DNA of 64,000 bases from contig JAPTHN010000008.1 in assembly GCA_026936325.1 (NCBI GenBank), positions 49,579,706 through 49,643,705 of the forward strand, given 5' to 3'. The position numbers and the translations under genes were made by a program. This DNA comes from Platynereis dumerilii (lineage: Eukaryota > Annelida > Polychaeta > Phyllodocida > Nereididae). Below, piece after piece: positions 47,756 to 57,031 of the stretch. The notes under the pieces were generated by a model. That model was not told the DNA's origin, ran no database searches, and saw only the letters and a program-made list of their open reading frames with translations. Numbering within the stretch: position 1 is the first letter of the stretch; every line of letters begins with the position of its first letter.

Positions 47756-48243
47756 CCCTCCATGACCTTTGACAGAGAAGTCAAGACACTGACAGGTCTA
47801 TAATTAGCTTTGTTTAGAACATCTTTCTTTTTAAATAGTGGTACAACTTCAGCATGCTTAAAATTGTCAGGATACACATTTTGATTAAAACTATGGTTAA
47901 CAATAGATGTAAAACTGTAACATAGTACACTTGCACCACTTTTAATTAATTTTGGTGGAAAACCATCATAACCACAGGACTTTTTTGTCTTTAGACTAGT
48001 CAGCTTTTTATACACAGAATCACATGTAACATTTGAGAAAGTAAAGTTACCTAAACGGTCTTTCATAAAATCTTTTATAATAGTTAAACTTTCATGATTT
48101 TCATAGAACTGATTTGTTTCTTCAATTGAAAGTGATTTTACATGATCAGGTTCACCCAAGTCATTAGCAACATTGATGAAGTAATCGTTAAAAATATCAG
48201 TGACATCTTCTTGTGAATTTACAATTTTATCATTTTCAAACAA
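47756..48243 (-). pseudogene. LINE 2 RT N-terminal fragment
   Basis: Reads FENDKIVNSQEDVTDIFNDY, KKSCGYDGFPPKLIKSG, VVPLFKKKDVLNKANYRPVS and SLSKVMEGI, the standard N-terminal RT motifs of this LINE group. At 47755 the LINE code is interrupted by the DNA transposon; at 48263 its upstream side is interrupted by the BEL/Pao element. The first few residues beyond 47756 in the open frame come from transposon DNA. Confidence 0.82.
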
Positions 48244-48263
48244 AGATATTTTTTCACCAGAGT

Positions 48264-49344
48264 TGTTGAATTCTTAATTCAATGTATTTTTAATACATAC
48301 TTTAATTAGCTGTTTTATCCTTTATTTATTATTATATATATAAACCTTTAAAAAAATGTTTCCAATGTCTTTAGCTTAGATAGATTTACTGTATTACTCC
48401 ATAGCCATAGAGAGGGGTTTGCTGCTGTGTGGGCATTTCTCCATGCTGCTTTGTTTTTGGTGGTCACACTCCAGTTGGCCCAGCTGATTAATTTAGGTTA
48501 TGTAACTGTGAGTGCTAATTGACAAACTTGAGGGTCTAGGTTGAGGCTTGTGCCAGAAGATTCACAATCACAGAACAGTCAAGATGTGTTTTTAATAAAA
48601 GAAATGAAAATTGTATTTTACTGAGCCACAGGCTCACACAGTATTATTCAGGTATGTCAATCTACTTCTATGTATTGTAATACAAATTTAGCCATGATTT
48701 TATGTGGCATTTCCTTGTGATTTTGGTTATAATATTCTGATTGTTAAACATTTGAATTTATTCATGTGCTGTGACAGTTATTTAGAGTGCCATATTAATT
48801 TTGTACAGGTGTGCCAGTTATGTCTCCAATTATTATGGTGTAATCAGTGGGCATCCTCTAGTGTATGTGGAGTGTGGAGAGTTGCATATTGCTGTAAGTG
48901 AATTTTGTGAATCTTTATTGTGTATTTATGGAGTTTGTACTTGGTTATTTCTTCATGGTCATTTTAATGTCAACTTGACCTGAAGATTTAAATTGTACTT
49001 CCTGTCATGCTTTCATGTTATGTATTGATGAGCCATGATTATGTAATTTAATGCTATTTTGTATACAGTTTATTTGTTCTGCTGATTTAGTTTGATTTTG
49101 TGATTTAACAATTTCTTTCTAATTTATACAAATTTATTTATACTTTATAACTTATTTATGTTGTTTTAAATGTCATTTTAACTTAGTAATATTTATGTAC
49201 AATTGATTTACACTTATTTATCATTTATAACCTATTTCTTATTTATAATATTTGTAGATTACCTGCTTCTACGCTACTACGCAAGCCGAGTAATAAAACT
49301 GCAACAGCATCCAAGACTCGTGTCTTTTATCCACGTACGCTATA
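48264..49344 (+). repeat. 5' LTR of BEL/Pao fossil 1
   Basis: 1,081-bp direct repeat, nearly identical to 52262-53351. AT-rich, with AATAAA in its last 60 bp. Confidence 0.93.
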
Positions 49345-49397
49345 GTAATAGCAATAGCTACAAGACGGGACTTTAAGAATATTCGCAACCCGGAACC

Positions 49398-52166
49398 ATG
49401 GCGGATGAAGAGAAGAAACAACGAAAGGCAAGGAAGTCAGCCCTCACAAAGGAGGTTAACAACGCGAGAAGACACATGGCCGAAGGAAATCGAGCAGAAG
49501 TTGAACAGAGGATTCCATCTATGAAAGCTAAGTTCAGTGAATTTGAAAAGGCGCAAGAAGCATATCATGATAAATTAACTGAAGAAACTGACATTGATGG
49601 CAGCGAAAATTACTTTGAAGAAGTTGCAAATAATTATATTGAAGCTCTCTTGACTTTGAACAAATGGCTTTCCGCAGGAGATGAGGTTAAGCCGTGTGCC
49701 GAGTCAGGAAAGAAATCTGAAGAATTAACTGAACAGAGTGAATTATCCAAAGCAGATTTCACGACTTGGGCTAACTTGCCTAAAATTGAGATTCCGTGTT
49801 TCAGTGGCGATCCCATGAAATATCATAGCTTCTTAGCAGTTTTCAATGAACATGTTCACAAGAAGAGGTTAGATGAAACTGTCAAGTTAACTCGCCTGAT
49901 TCAATATACGTCTGGTGACGCAAGAGAGGCAATTGAGTCATGTGTTCTGCTCGGTACTGATGGATATGACGAGGCACGAAAGATTCTTCAACAGAGATTT
50001 GGTGATGACTTTATAATTTCAGAAAGGGTCATCAGAAGTATGAAGTCAGGCAGGAAGGTAATTACTGCTAAGGAACTACAGACCTTTTGTGATGAATTGA
50101 CAAGGGCTAAAGCCATTCTCACATCGATGGGAAAGCTTTATGAAGTAGACACCACGTCAGGTGTCAGGGACATTGCCGGCCGTCTGGAGTCTGAGTTGAG
50201 AAGCAAATGGAAGGAAAAGGCTATGAAATATAAGAAGCAAAACAAGAAATATCCGGGGTTTGATGATCTTGTGAAGTTTGTTGGGAACGCAGCAGAAGAA
50301 GCTACTGATCCTGTTTATGGATATTCGAATGAATGGGGCAAATGTGCTGATCGCAAGTCGTCAACTTCACTACATGCTACAACTACGTCAGATCAGCGCC
50401 CTCCGACTTCTACATCATCTGCCCCATCCAGAGTCGCTTCACCCCCATGTCTTCTCTGTGGAGGTCCTCATCATCGCTTGTTTGCCTGTGAACAGTTCAG
50501 GAAATTACGGCCGATTGATCGACTTGACTTAGTCAGGAAGAATAAACTCTGTGAAAATTGTCTCATGGACAATCATATGACGACGCAGTGCTGGAAGCCT
50601 TCTGTATGTTCAGTGCCTGGGTGTGGATTGAAACACTCAAAATTTATTCATGTTGACGAGTTGTCAAATAATTCAATGAGATGTGATGTTTCAAGTTGTG
50701 CAAGTGTCTGTCAAGCTAAAGCTGTTGTTAACTTCTCTGACTGTGCAAATGTCATGTTACCACTTGTGAGAGTTCATGTTAATGATCGCCAATGTACTAA
50801 TGCTTTGTTAGATAGTGGCTCAAATTCAAGCTTTTGTACGGAGAGGTTAGTCAGGAACTTGCAACTACAAGGCAAACCGATAAAATACAGTCTGAAGACT
50901 TTGAGTGATGAACAAGATAGAAAATCCATGATTGTTGATTTGAATCTTAGGTCTTATGAATGTGGTTCTATGATACAATTGTGTGATGTTTATGTTGTAC
51001 CTGATATACCTGTTGATGTTCCTGCTGTGGACCTTCATGCCCATCCACACCTTGGAGATTTGCCTCTGCATATTGGTGGTCAAGTGGATATCCTCATTGG
51101 TCAGTGTCATGCCGAGGCACTGCTTCCCCTGGAGATAAGGCGAGGCGGGAAGGGCGATCCGTTTGCTGTGAGGACGTTACTGGGTTGGTCAGTCAGTGGG
51201 TCTGTAACTTTACCAAACAGACACAGTCAGAAATTAGTGACAAATTTCGTCTCATCTCCACCTATTCCAGTCTCTTCAGTGGACAGCGACATCAAGAAGT
51301 TAATGGATCAACACCAACAAGTTCCCATTCGATGGAAGCCTGAAGATGATTGTCATTTTCCAGTCGTGAATAAAGACATAGCCCAGCAAGTCATCAATGA
51401 TACCAAGTCCATCTTGGCCGAATTTAACATCAACGGACAGAATACCTCAGGACCCGTTTCTACAAATGACAGAGCTAAGGAAGCCAGTCGAGTTGAGGAG
51501 TTTGAAGCAGAGAGCAAAAATGAAGACTTCAATTTGATCCCCAATGACCCTGAAGTAAGAAAAAAAGTTTGTGCCACCTGCATAGCTGCTAATGATGTCC
51601 GTCCTGTTGACGTGCCTGGTGAATATCATTCCAGATGGTTCAAGATGAAACAATTCACTGCTTGGTGGATTTGGCTGTGTTTGTTGTTGTGTCTCTGCGG
51701 CATCCTGATGTCCAAGGAGTGTCCGACAAACTGGGAAACGCTGTCTGTTACAGAGATGGGAGGTGAGAAAATGTTTGTCTCCAGTCAAATGCAGTCATGG
51801 TATTACTTCGAAGACATCAGTAACAGCAGTTCACTTACCACCTTGCAGTCCAACATAGATGAAGATGGAATCTTGCTGACACGTGAGGAGATGAAGAGTC
51901 TTAACTGGTTCTGGATTCGCAGGACTAAGCAATATCTACTAGAGTTGCAGAGGAGGTTGAAGTGGAAAGAAGTGATGGAAAGCTCAATGATTGAAGACTT
52001 GGTTGTGTTTTTTGATGTGAACGCTCCTGGGAATTTGTGGCCACCTGAAATTGTTTCGTCCGTTCAGACTTGGAGAGACAGAAAAGTTTGCATCGTCACC
52101 ATCAGGACATTGACTGCTTCAGTGCCGAGACCTGTGACCAAGATTGTTAAGTTGGAAGGAGACTGA
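49398..52166 (+). CDS. BEL/Pao gag-protease frame (fossil 1)
   Basis: A 922-residue frame starting MADEEKKQRKARK. Residues about 5-95 are a charged, probably coiled-coil region. About 120-330 form a Pao-type gag domain (IEIPCFSGDPMKYHSF, LQQRFGDDFI, ATDPVYGY). About 350-420 hold Cys/His clusters (CLLCGGPHH, CENCLMDNH). About 465-620 form an aspartic protease-like domain with ALLDSGSNSSF. A hydrophobic segment, WWIWLCLLLCLCGIL, lies at about 757-771. The last 95 residues resemble the tail that follows integrase in BEL/Pao polyproteins (VPRPVTKIVKLEG). Polymerase and integrase core are not recognised. Treated as a fossil; family assignment is confident. Confidence 0.85.
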   Translation: MADEEKKQRKARKSALTKEVNNARRHMAEGNRAEVEQRIPSMKAKFSEFEKAQEAYHDKLTEETDIDGSENYFEEVANNYIEALLTLNKWLSAGDEVKPCAESGKKSEELTEQSELSKADFTTWANLPKIEIPCFSGDPMKYHSFLAVFNEHVHKKRLDETVKLTRLIQYTSGDAREAIESCVLLGTDGYDEARKILQQRFGDDFIISERVIRSMKSGRKVITAKELQTFCDELTRAKAILTSMGKLYEVDTTSGVRDIAGRLESELRSKWKEKAMKYKKQNKKYPGFDDLVKFVGNAAEEATDPVYGYSNEWGKCADRKSSTSLHATTTSDQRPPTSTSSAPSRVASPPCLLCGGPHHRLFACEQFRKLRPIDRLDLVRKNKLCENCLMDNHMTTQCWKPSVCSVPGCGLKHSKFIHVDELSNNSMRCDVSSCASVCQAKAVVNFSDCANVMLPLVRVHVNDRQCTNALLDSGSNSSFCTERLVRNLQLQGKPIKYSLKTLSDEQDRKSMIVDLNLRSYECGSMIQLCDVYVVPDIPVDVPAVDLHAHPHLGDLPLHIGGQVDILIGQCHAEALLPLEIRRGGKGDPFAVRTLLGWSVSGSVTLPNRHSQKLVTNFVSSPPIPVSSVDSDIKKLMDQHQQVPIRWKPEDDCHFPVVNKDIAQQVINDTKSILAEFNINGQNTSGPVSTNDRAKEASRVEEFEAESKNEDFNLIPNDPEVRKKVCATCIAANDVRPVDVPGEYHSRWFKMKQFTAWWIWLCLLLCLCGILMSKECPTNWETLSVTEMGGEKMFVSSQMQSWYYFEDISNSSSLTTLQSNIDEDGILLTREEMKSLNWFWIRRTKQYLLELQRRLKWKEVMESSMIEDLVVFFDVNAPGNLWPPEIVSSVQTWRDRKVCIVTIRTLTASVPRPVTKIVKLEGD

Positions 52167-52261
52167 TCTTCTGTGATTTAGATTTTACTGTCATGTCATT
52201 TTATTTGTTATTTATTGATAATTTGGTTTTTATTGAACTTAATCAGTTCAATGGTGGGGAG

Positions 52262-53351
52262 TGTTGAATTCTTAATTCAATGTACTTTTAATACATACTT
52301 TAATTAGCTGTTTTATCCTTTATTTATTATTATATATATAAACCTTTAAAAAAATGTTTCCAATGTCTTTAGCTTAGATAGATTTACTGTATTACTCCAT
52401 AGCCATAGAGAGGGGTTTGCTGCTGTGTGGGCATTTCTCCATGCTGCTTTGTTTTTGGTGGTCACACTCCAGTTGGCCCAGCTGATTAATTTAGGTTATG
52501 TAACTGTGAGTGCTAATTGACAAACTTGAGGGTCTAGGTTGAGGCTTGTGCCAGAAGATTCACAATCACAGAACAGTCAAGATGTGTTTTTAATAAAAGA
52601 AATGAAAATTGTATTTTACTGAGCCACAGGCTCACACAGTATTATTCAGGTATGTCAATCTACTTCTATGTATTGTAATACAAATTTAGCCATGATTTTA
52701 TGTGGCATTTCCTTGTGATTTTGGTTATAATATTCTGATTGTTAAACATTTGAATTTATTCATGTGCTGTGACAGTTATTTAGAGTGCCATATTAATTTT
52801 GTACAGGTGTGCCAGTTATGTCTCCAATTATTATGGTGTAATCAGTGGGCATCCTCTAGTGTATGTGGAGTGTGGAAAGTTGCATATTGCTGTAAGTGAA
52901 TTTTGTGAATCTTTATTGTGTATTTATGGAGTTTGTACTTGGTTATTTCTTCATGGTCATTTTAATGTCAACTTGACCTGAAGATTTAAATTGTACTTCC
53001 TGTCATGCTTTCATGTTATGTATTGATGAGCCATGATTATGTAATTTAATGCTATTTTGTATACAGTTTATTTGTTCTGCTGATTTAGTTTGATTTTGTG
53101 ATTTAACAATTTCTTTCTAATTTATACAAATTTATTTATACTTTATTTATAACTTATTTATGTTGTTTTAAATGTCATTTTAACTTAGTAATATTTATGT
53201 ACAATTGATTTACACTTATTTATCATTTATAACCTATTTCTTATTTATAATATTTGTAGATTACCTGCTTCTACGCTACGGTGCTACGCAAGCCGAGTAA
53301 TAAAACTGCAACAGTATCCAAGACTCGTGTCTTTTATCCACATACGCTATA
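52262..53351 (+). repeat. 3' LTR of BEL/Pao fossil 1
   Basis: 1,090-bp direct repeat, nearly identical to 48264-49344. Directly followed by LINE 2 sequence. Confidence 0.93.
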
Positions 53352-53356
53352 GGAGT

Positions 53357-53800
53357 TACTAGTTTTATCTGAGAAATAAGGTTTCACAGTTGACCAAAAA
53401 TCTTTTTCATCTACATTTACACATTGTTTTGTAAAGAAATTCTTTATAGATTGTCTTTTTAACTTATTGACGTTGTTTCTTTGCTGTCTGTAACGATTCC
53501 ATGCATCTGTTGTGCGAGTTCTTTCGAATTTGCGTCTTAGCATGGCTTTCACGTTTATCGCTCGTCGAAGTTCATTGTTCATGAAGGGTGCAGACTTGCC
53601 TCGAATACGTCTCGTCTTCTTTGGTGCATGTTCTTCAATCACTCCATCTAAGAGTAAATTGTGTGCCCAAACTCTATCGTCCACATCATCAAAAATATCA
53701 CAAATTTGAAAAGGGGTATTGTTCAAACTTTCCAAGTACTCATTTTCATTGAAATTTTTATAAGACCTGTATGTGATCAACCCAGCAGACAACATAGCCA
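53357..53800 (-). pseudogene. LINE 2 linker fragment (5'-most piece)
   Basis: Reads ITYRSYKNFNENEYLESLNN, HAPKKTRRIRGKSAPFMNN and VKPYFSDKT, the endonuclease-RT linker. It is clearly homologous to the same part of LINE 1 (FYRSYKHFDESKF, HAPVKKKRV). LINE similarity stops at about 53800, so the endonuclease is absent, as in ordinary 5' truncation during reverse transcription. The right neighbour is the BEL/Pao insertion site. Confidence 0.8.
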
Positions 53801-53988
53801 CAATTACAATAATTTGTACATTAATCTGCTGTATTTCTGTATCGCTATATTTATAATAGAAAACATTTTCTTAGAAAAAATAAGAAAATATTAAGAAAAG
53901 AAAAATTACAATTATATGTACTTTTCATTATTGAAACAACTTGTATTGTCATAACTGTTTGCTTAATACATACTACTTTGTCTGTTTC
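53801..53988. other. AT-rich spacer
   Basis: Very AT-rich noncoding sequence between LINE 2 and the minisatellite. Confidence 0.4.
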
Positions 53989-54760
53989 AGTCACAAATTG
54001 ATTGATCCTCGATTCTAACTATCTGCTTTGGTCAGTCACAAATTGATTGATCCTCAACTTTAAAGTAACCCTTTTGGTCTGTCACAAATTGATTGATCCT
54101 CAACTCTCAAATAACCCTTTGGGTCAGTCACTAATTGATTGATCCTCGACACTTAACTAATCCTTTTGGTCAGTCACAAATTGATTGATCCTCGACTCTC
54201 AACTAACCCTTTCGGTCAGTCACAAACTGATTGATCCTTAACTCTCAACTAACCCGTTTGGTCAGTCACAAATTGATTGATCCACGTCTCTTAACTAATC
54301 CTTTCGGTCAGTCACAAATTAATTGATCCTCGACTTCAAACTAACCCTTTTGGTCAGTCACAAATTGATTGATCCTCAACTCTCAACTAACCCTTTTGGT
54401 CAGTCACAAATTGATTGATCCTCGACACTTAACTAATCCTTTCGGTCAGTCACAAATTGATTGATCCTCGACTTCAAACTAACCTTTTCGGTCAGTCACA
54501 AATTGATTGATCCTCGACTCTCAACTAACCCTTTCGGTCAGTCACAATTTAATTGATCCTCGACTCTTTAACTTACCCGTTTGGTCAGTCACAAATTGAT
54601 TGATCTTCGACTCTAAACTAACCCTTTTGGTCAGTCACAATTTGATTGATCCTCGACTCTAAACTAACCCTTTTGGTCAGTAACAATTTGATTGATCCTT
54701 AACTCTCAAATAACCCTTTCGGTCAGTCACAAATTTATTGATCCTCGACTCTTTACTCAC
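53989..54760. repeat. 46-bp minisatellite, array I
   Basis: About 17 tandem units of 46 bp, each containing CAGTCACAAATTGATTGATC followed by a variable CTCGACTCTCAACTAACCC part. Variation between units is mostly substitutions, suggesting an old array with local homogenisation. Confidence 0.93.
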
Positions 54761-54779
54761 CCTTAATTCGTCTTATCTA

Positions 54780-55605
54780 CTGTTTTGATCTAGTCACTAA
54801 CTGACAGATCGCTATTAAATTGTTCTGATCTAGTCACTAACTGACAGATTGCTATTAAATTGTTCTGATCTAGTCACTAACTGACAGATCACTATTAAAT
54901 TGTTCTGATCTAGTCACTAACTGACAGATCGCTATTAAATTGTTCTGATCTAGTCACTAACTGACAGATCACTATTAAATTGTTCAGATCTAGTCACTAA
55001 CTGACAGATCACTTTTAAATTTTCTGATCTAGTCACTAACTGACAGATCACTATTAAATTGTTCTGATCTAGTCACTAACTGACAGATCACTTTAAATTG
55101 CTCTATCTAGTCACTAACTGACAGATCACTATTAAATTGTTCTGATCTAGTCACTAACTGACAGATCGCTATTAAATTGTTCTGATCTAGTCACTAACTG
55201 ACAGATCAATTTTAAATTGTTCTGATCTAGTCACTAACTGACAGATCGCTATTGAATTGTTCTGATCTAGTCACTAACTGACAGATCACTATTAAATTGT
55301 TCTGATCTAGTCACTAACTGACGGATCACTATTAAATTGTTCTGATCTAGTCACTAACTGACAGATCACTTTTAAATTTTCTGATCTCGTCACTAACTGA
55401 CAGATCACTATTAAATTGTTCTGATCTAGTCACTGACAGATCACTTTTAAATTGGTCTGATTTAATCACTAACTGACAGATCACTATTAAATTGTTCTGA
55501 TCTAGTCACTAACTGACAGATCACTATTAAATTGTTCTGATCTCGTCACCAACTGACAGATCACTTTTAAATTGTCTGATCTAGTCACTAACTGACAGAT
55601 CACAT
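54780..55605. repeat. 40-bp minisatellite, array II
   Basis: About 20 tandem units of 40 bp built on TCTAGTCACTAACTGACAGA followed by TCACTATTAAATTGTTCTGA. A few units are shortened. It shares the core GTCACNAAYTGAYWGATC with array I. Confidence 0.94.
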
Positions 55606-55647
55606 ATTGCTTGCTTATCGAATTCTGACATCAAACAGATAGTAACA

Positions 55648-55865
55648 ATGCACACATATAGAAAGCTTTATTCTGATGCCTTGCGAACTGGTCTAAATAG
55701 ACATGTCAATGGGCTACGACCAACAACAGCCGCAACTCTGTCAAATGTAAACCGTGTAATTCACAACAGTAGCTCAGTCAAACTCTCAAACAGATTTGAG
55801 ATTTTAGCTCAAAATGACTCCATGTCAGCTTCTGCCGAACATATAAGCATTCATCCCAACAAGAC
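55648..55865 (+). CDS. LINE 3 ORF2 N-terminal piece
   Basis: A frame starting MHTYRKLYSDAL and running to HISIHPNKT, where the BEL/Pao element interrupts it. It shows no domain of its own and precedes the endonuclease. The start codon is the first ATG after the minisatellite region. It is joined here to LINE 3 because the AAGAC at its end is duplicated at 60444-60448 and the frame there continues ILKPNNILKTCVWNAQS. The apparent last residues (VKFRRK) belong to LTR sequence. Confidence 0.7.
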
Positions 55866-56804
55866 TGTAAAATTCCGACGCAAGTAGGGTAGTTTAAAAT
55901 GCCACTTTATTCAACGCGATCATCGTAATCGTCATAGTCAAGATTCTTATCACAATCACGATCGGTGAATCTAAAATTAATACAAAGAAACACCTTAAAT
56001 ACTATGTTAAAACCAACAAGTAAATCAATTATCTTAACATTAATGTATTATCTATAGGGTTTGCTGCCGCGCAGTCTTTGTAAATCAATTATAAATAAGC
56101 GTTTGGTATAAAAGTCAACTCTTAGTAATACACAATAAGCTATGAATAAATATGCTTAAATGTAGAATTAGTTTAAAGTATCATTATGACTTAAATGTAC
56201 AAATAGTTAGAAAATCAACAACATTAAAATCTTATCAAATAAACACAATGTAAATACACCAAAGGTCAATCAATAAACCATCTTAACATCAAAATTATGC
56301 AAACAAAATAATTTACTTACAAACTGTAGCAACCCTTGCATCAGATCCAAGAGAATTGGTCTTGTGGTATTCTTTAAATGTTACCCTATAAACAATAAAT
56401 ATGTGGTTTAGCATGGAGCTACTATAAAAATGAAATTTCATGCAATCAGCTGATCAATGGAATGTATAATTCAAACATAGAGATTATAAAGTTAGCAGGT
56501 AAAACAACAATACACAAACAATTAAAGATTTTGATAAACATACATGCAAACTCACAATCCATATAAAATACATGTAAACTATAGCTAGATAATACAAATA
56601 AATTCTACATACCATTTTAAATAGTTAAACCTTGAGAAGTTGTCCCTTTGGCAGTTGAAAGCCCACTGATTTGAAAATTGTTGATTGCTAATTGGCACTG
56701 CTCATGCTCAAAGAGGCTTGACCAGCAGGGCATTAATTAGGTCACACTGCTTGGCTATAAATAGACCAAAGCTGTCTGCTAGTGAACAGAGTCTGTTTAC
56801 TACA
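55866..56804 (-). repeat. 3' LTR of BEL/Pao fossil 2
   Basis: 939 bp; direct repeat of 59506-60443. A purine-rich tract (AGGCGGAG on the minus strand) lies just inside it. Confidence 0.93.
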
Positions 56805-57031
56805 CTCCGCCTCATTTGAATTACCAAGATTCAAATTCATATATAATAAAATTCCTACCACCAAATCAACACACACAATAATTACCAAATAAATTACATT
56901 ATGTAAAGACATTCAATAAATATAATATAAAAATGTCTAACTTTTTTTTTTTTTAAATGCATAATTTCTAATAACCACAAAATTGTATGTAAATAAATAA
57001 ATCAATCAAGTAACAATCACAGCACAATGTA
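56805..57031 (-). other. Untranslated part of BEL/Pao fossil 2
   Basis: AT-rich stretch between the gag-protease frame and the 3' LTR. Contains a T-run and no recognised domain. Confidence 0.5.

Larger units (their letters stand above)
48264..53351 (+). mobile_element. BEL/Pao LTR retrotransposon fossil 1
   Basis: Two LTRs, 48264-49344 and 52262-53351, start TGTTGAATTC and end near ACGCTATA. They differ by about four substitutions and two small indels in 1.08 kb, so the insertion is very recent. A purine-rich tract (AATGGTGGGGAG) precedes the 3' LTR. GAGT flanks both sides (48260-48263 and 53353-53356). Parts seen: gag, zinc-knuckle region, retroviral-type protease and a pol C-terminal tail. 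No reverse transcriptase, RNase H or integrase core is recognised, so it is not autonomous: one major loss. It sits inside LINE 2. Confidence 0.88.
40631..53800 (-). mobile_element. LINE 2: 5'-truncated Jockey/CR1-group LINE, split by two insertions
   Basis: Three collinear minus-strand pieces of one LINE: about 53357-53800 (endonuclease-RT linker), 47756-48263 (start of RT) and 40631-41949 (RT core and C-terminus). They are separated by a DNA-transposon complex and a BEL/Pao element; removing each insert and one duplication rejoins the reading sense. Net length is about 2.3 kb, with no endonuclease, so it is 5'-truncated. The 3' tail is a TTTTTATTC-type repeat (plus-strand 40628-40662). Related to LINE 1. 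Confidence 0.85.
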
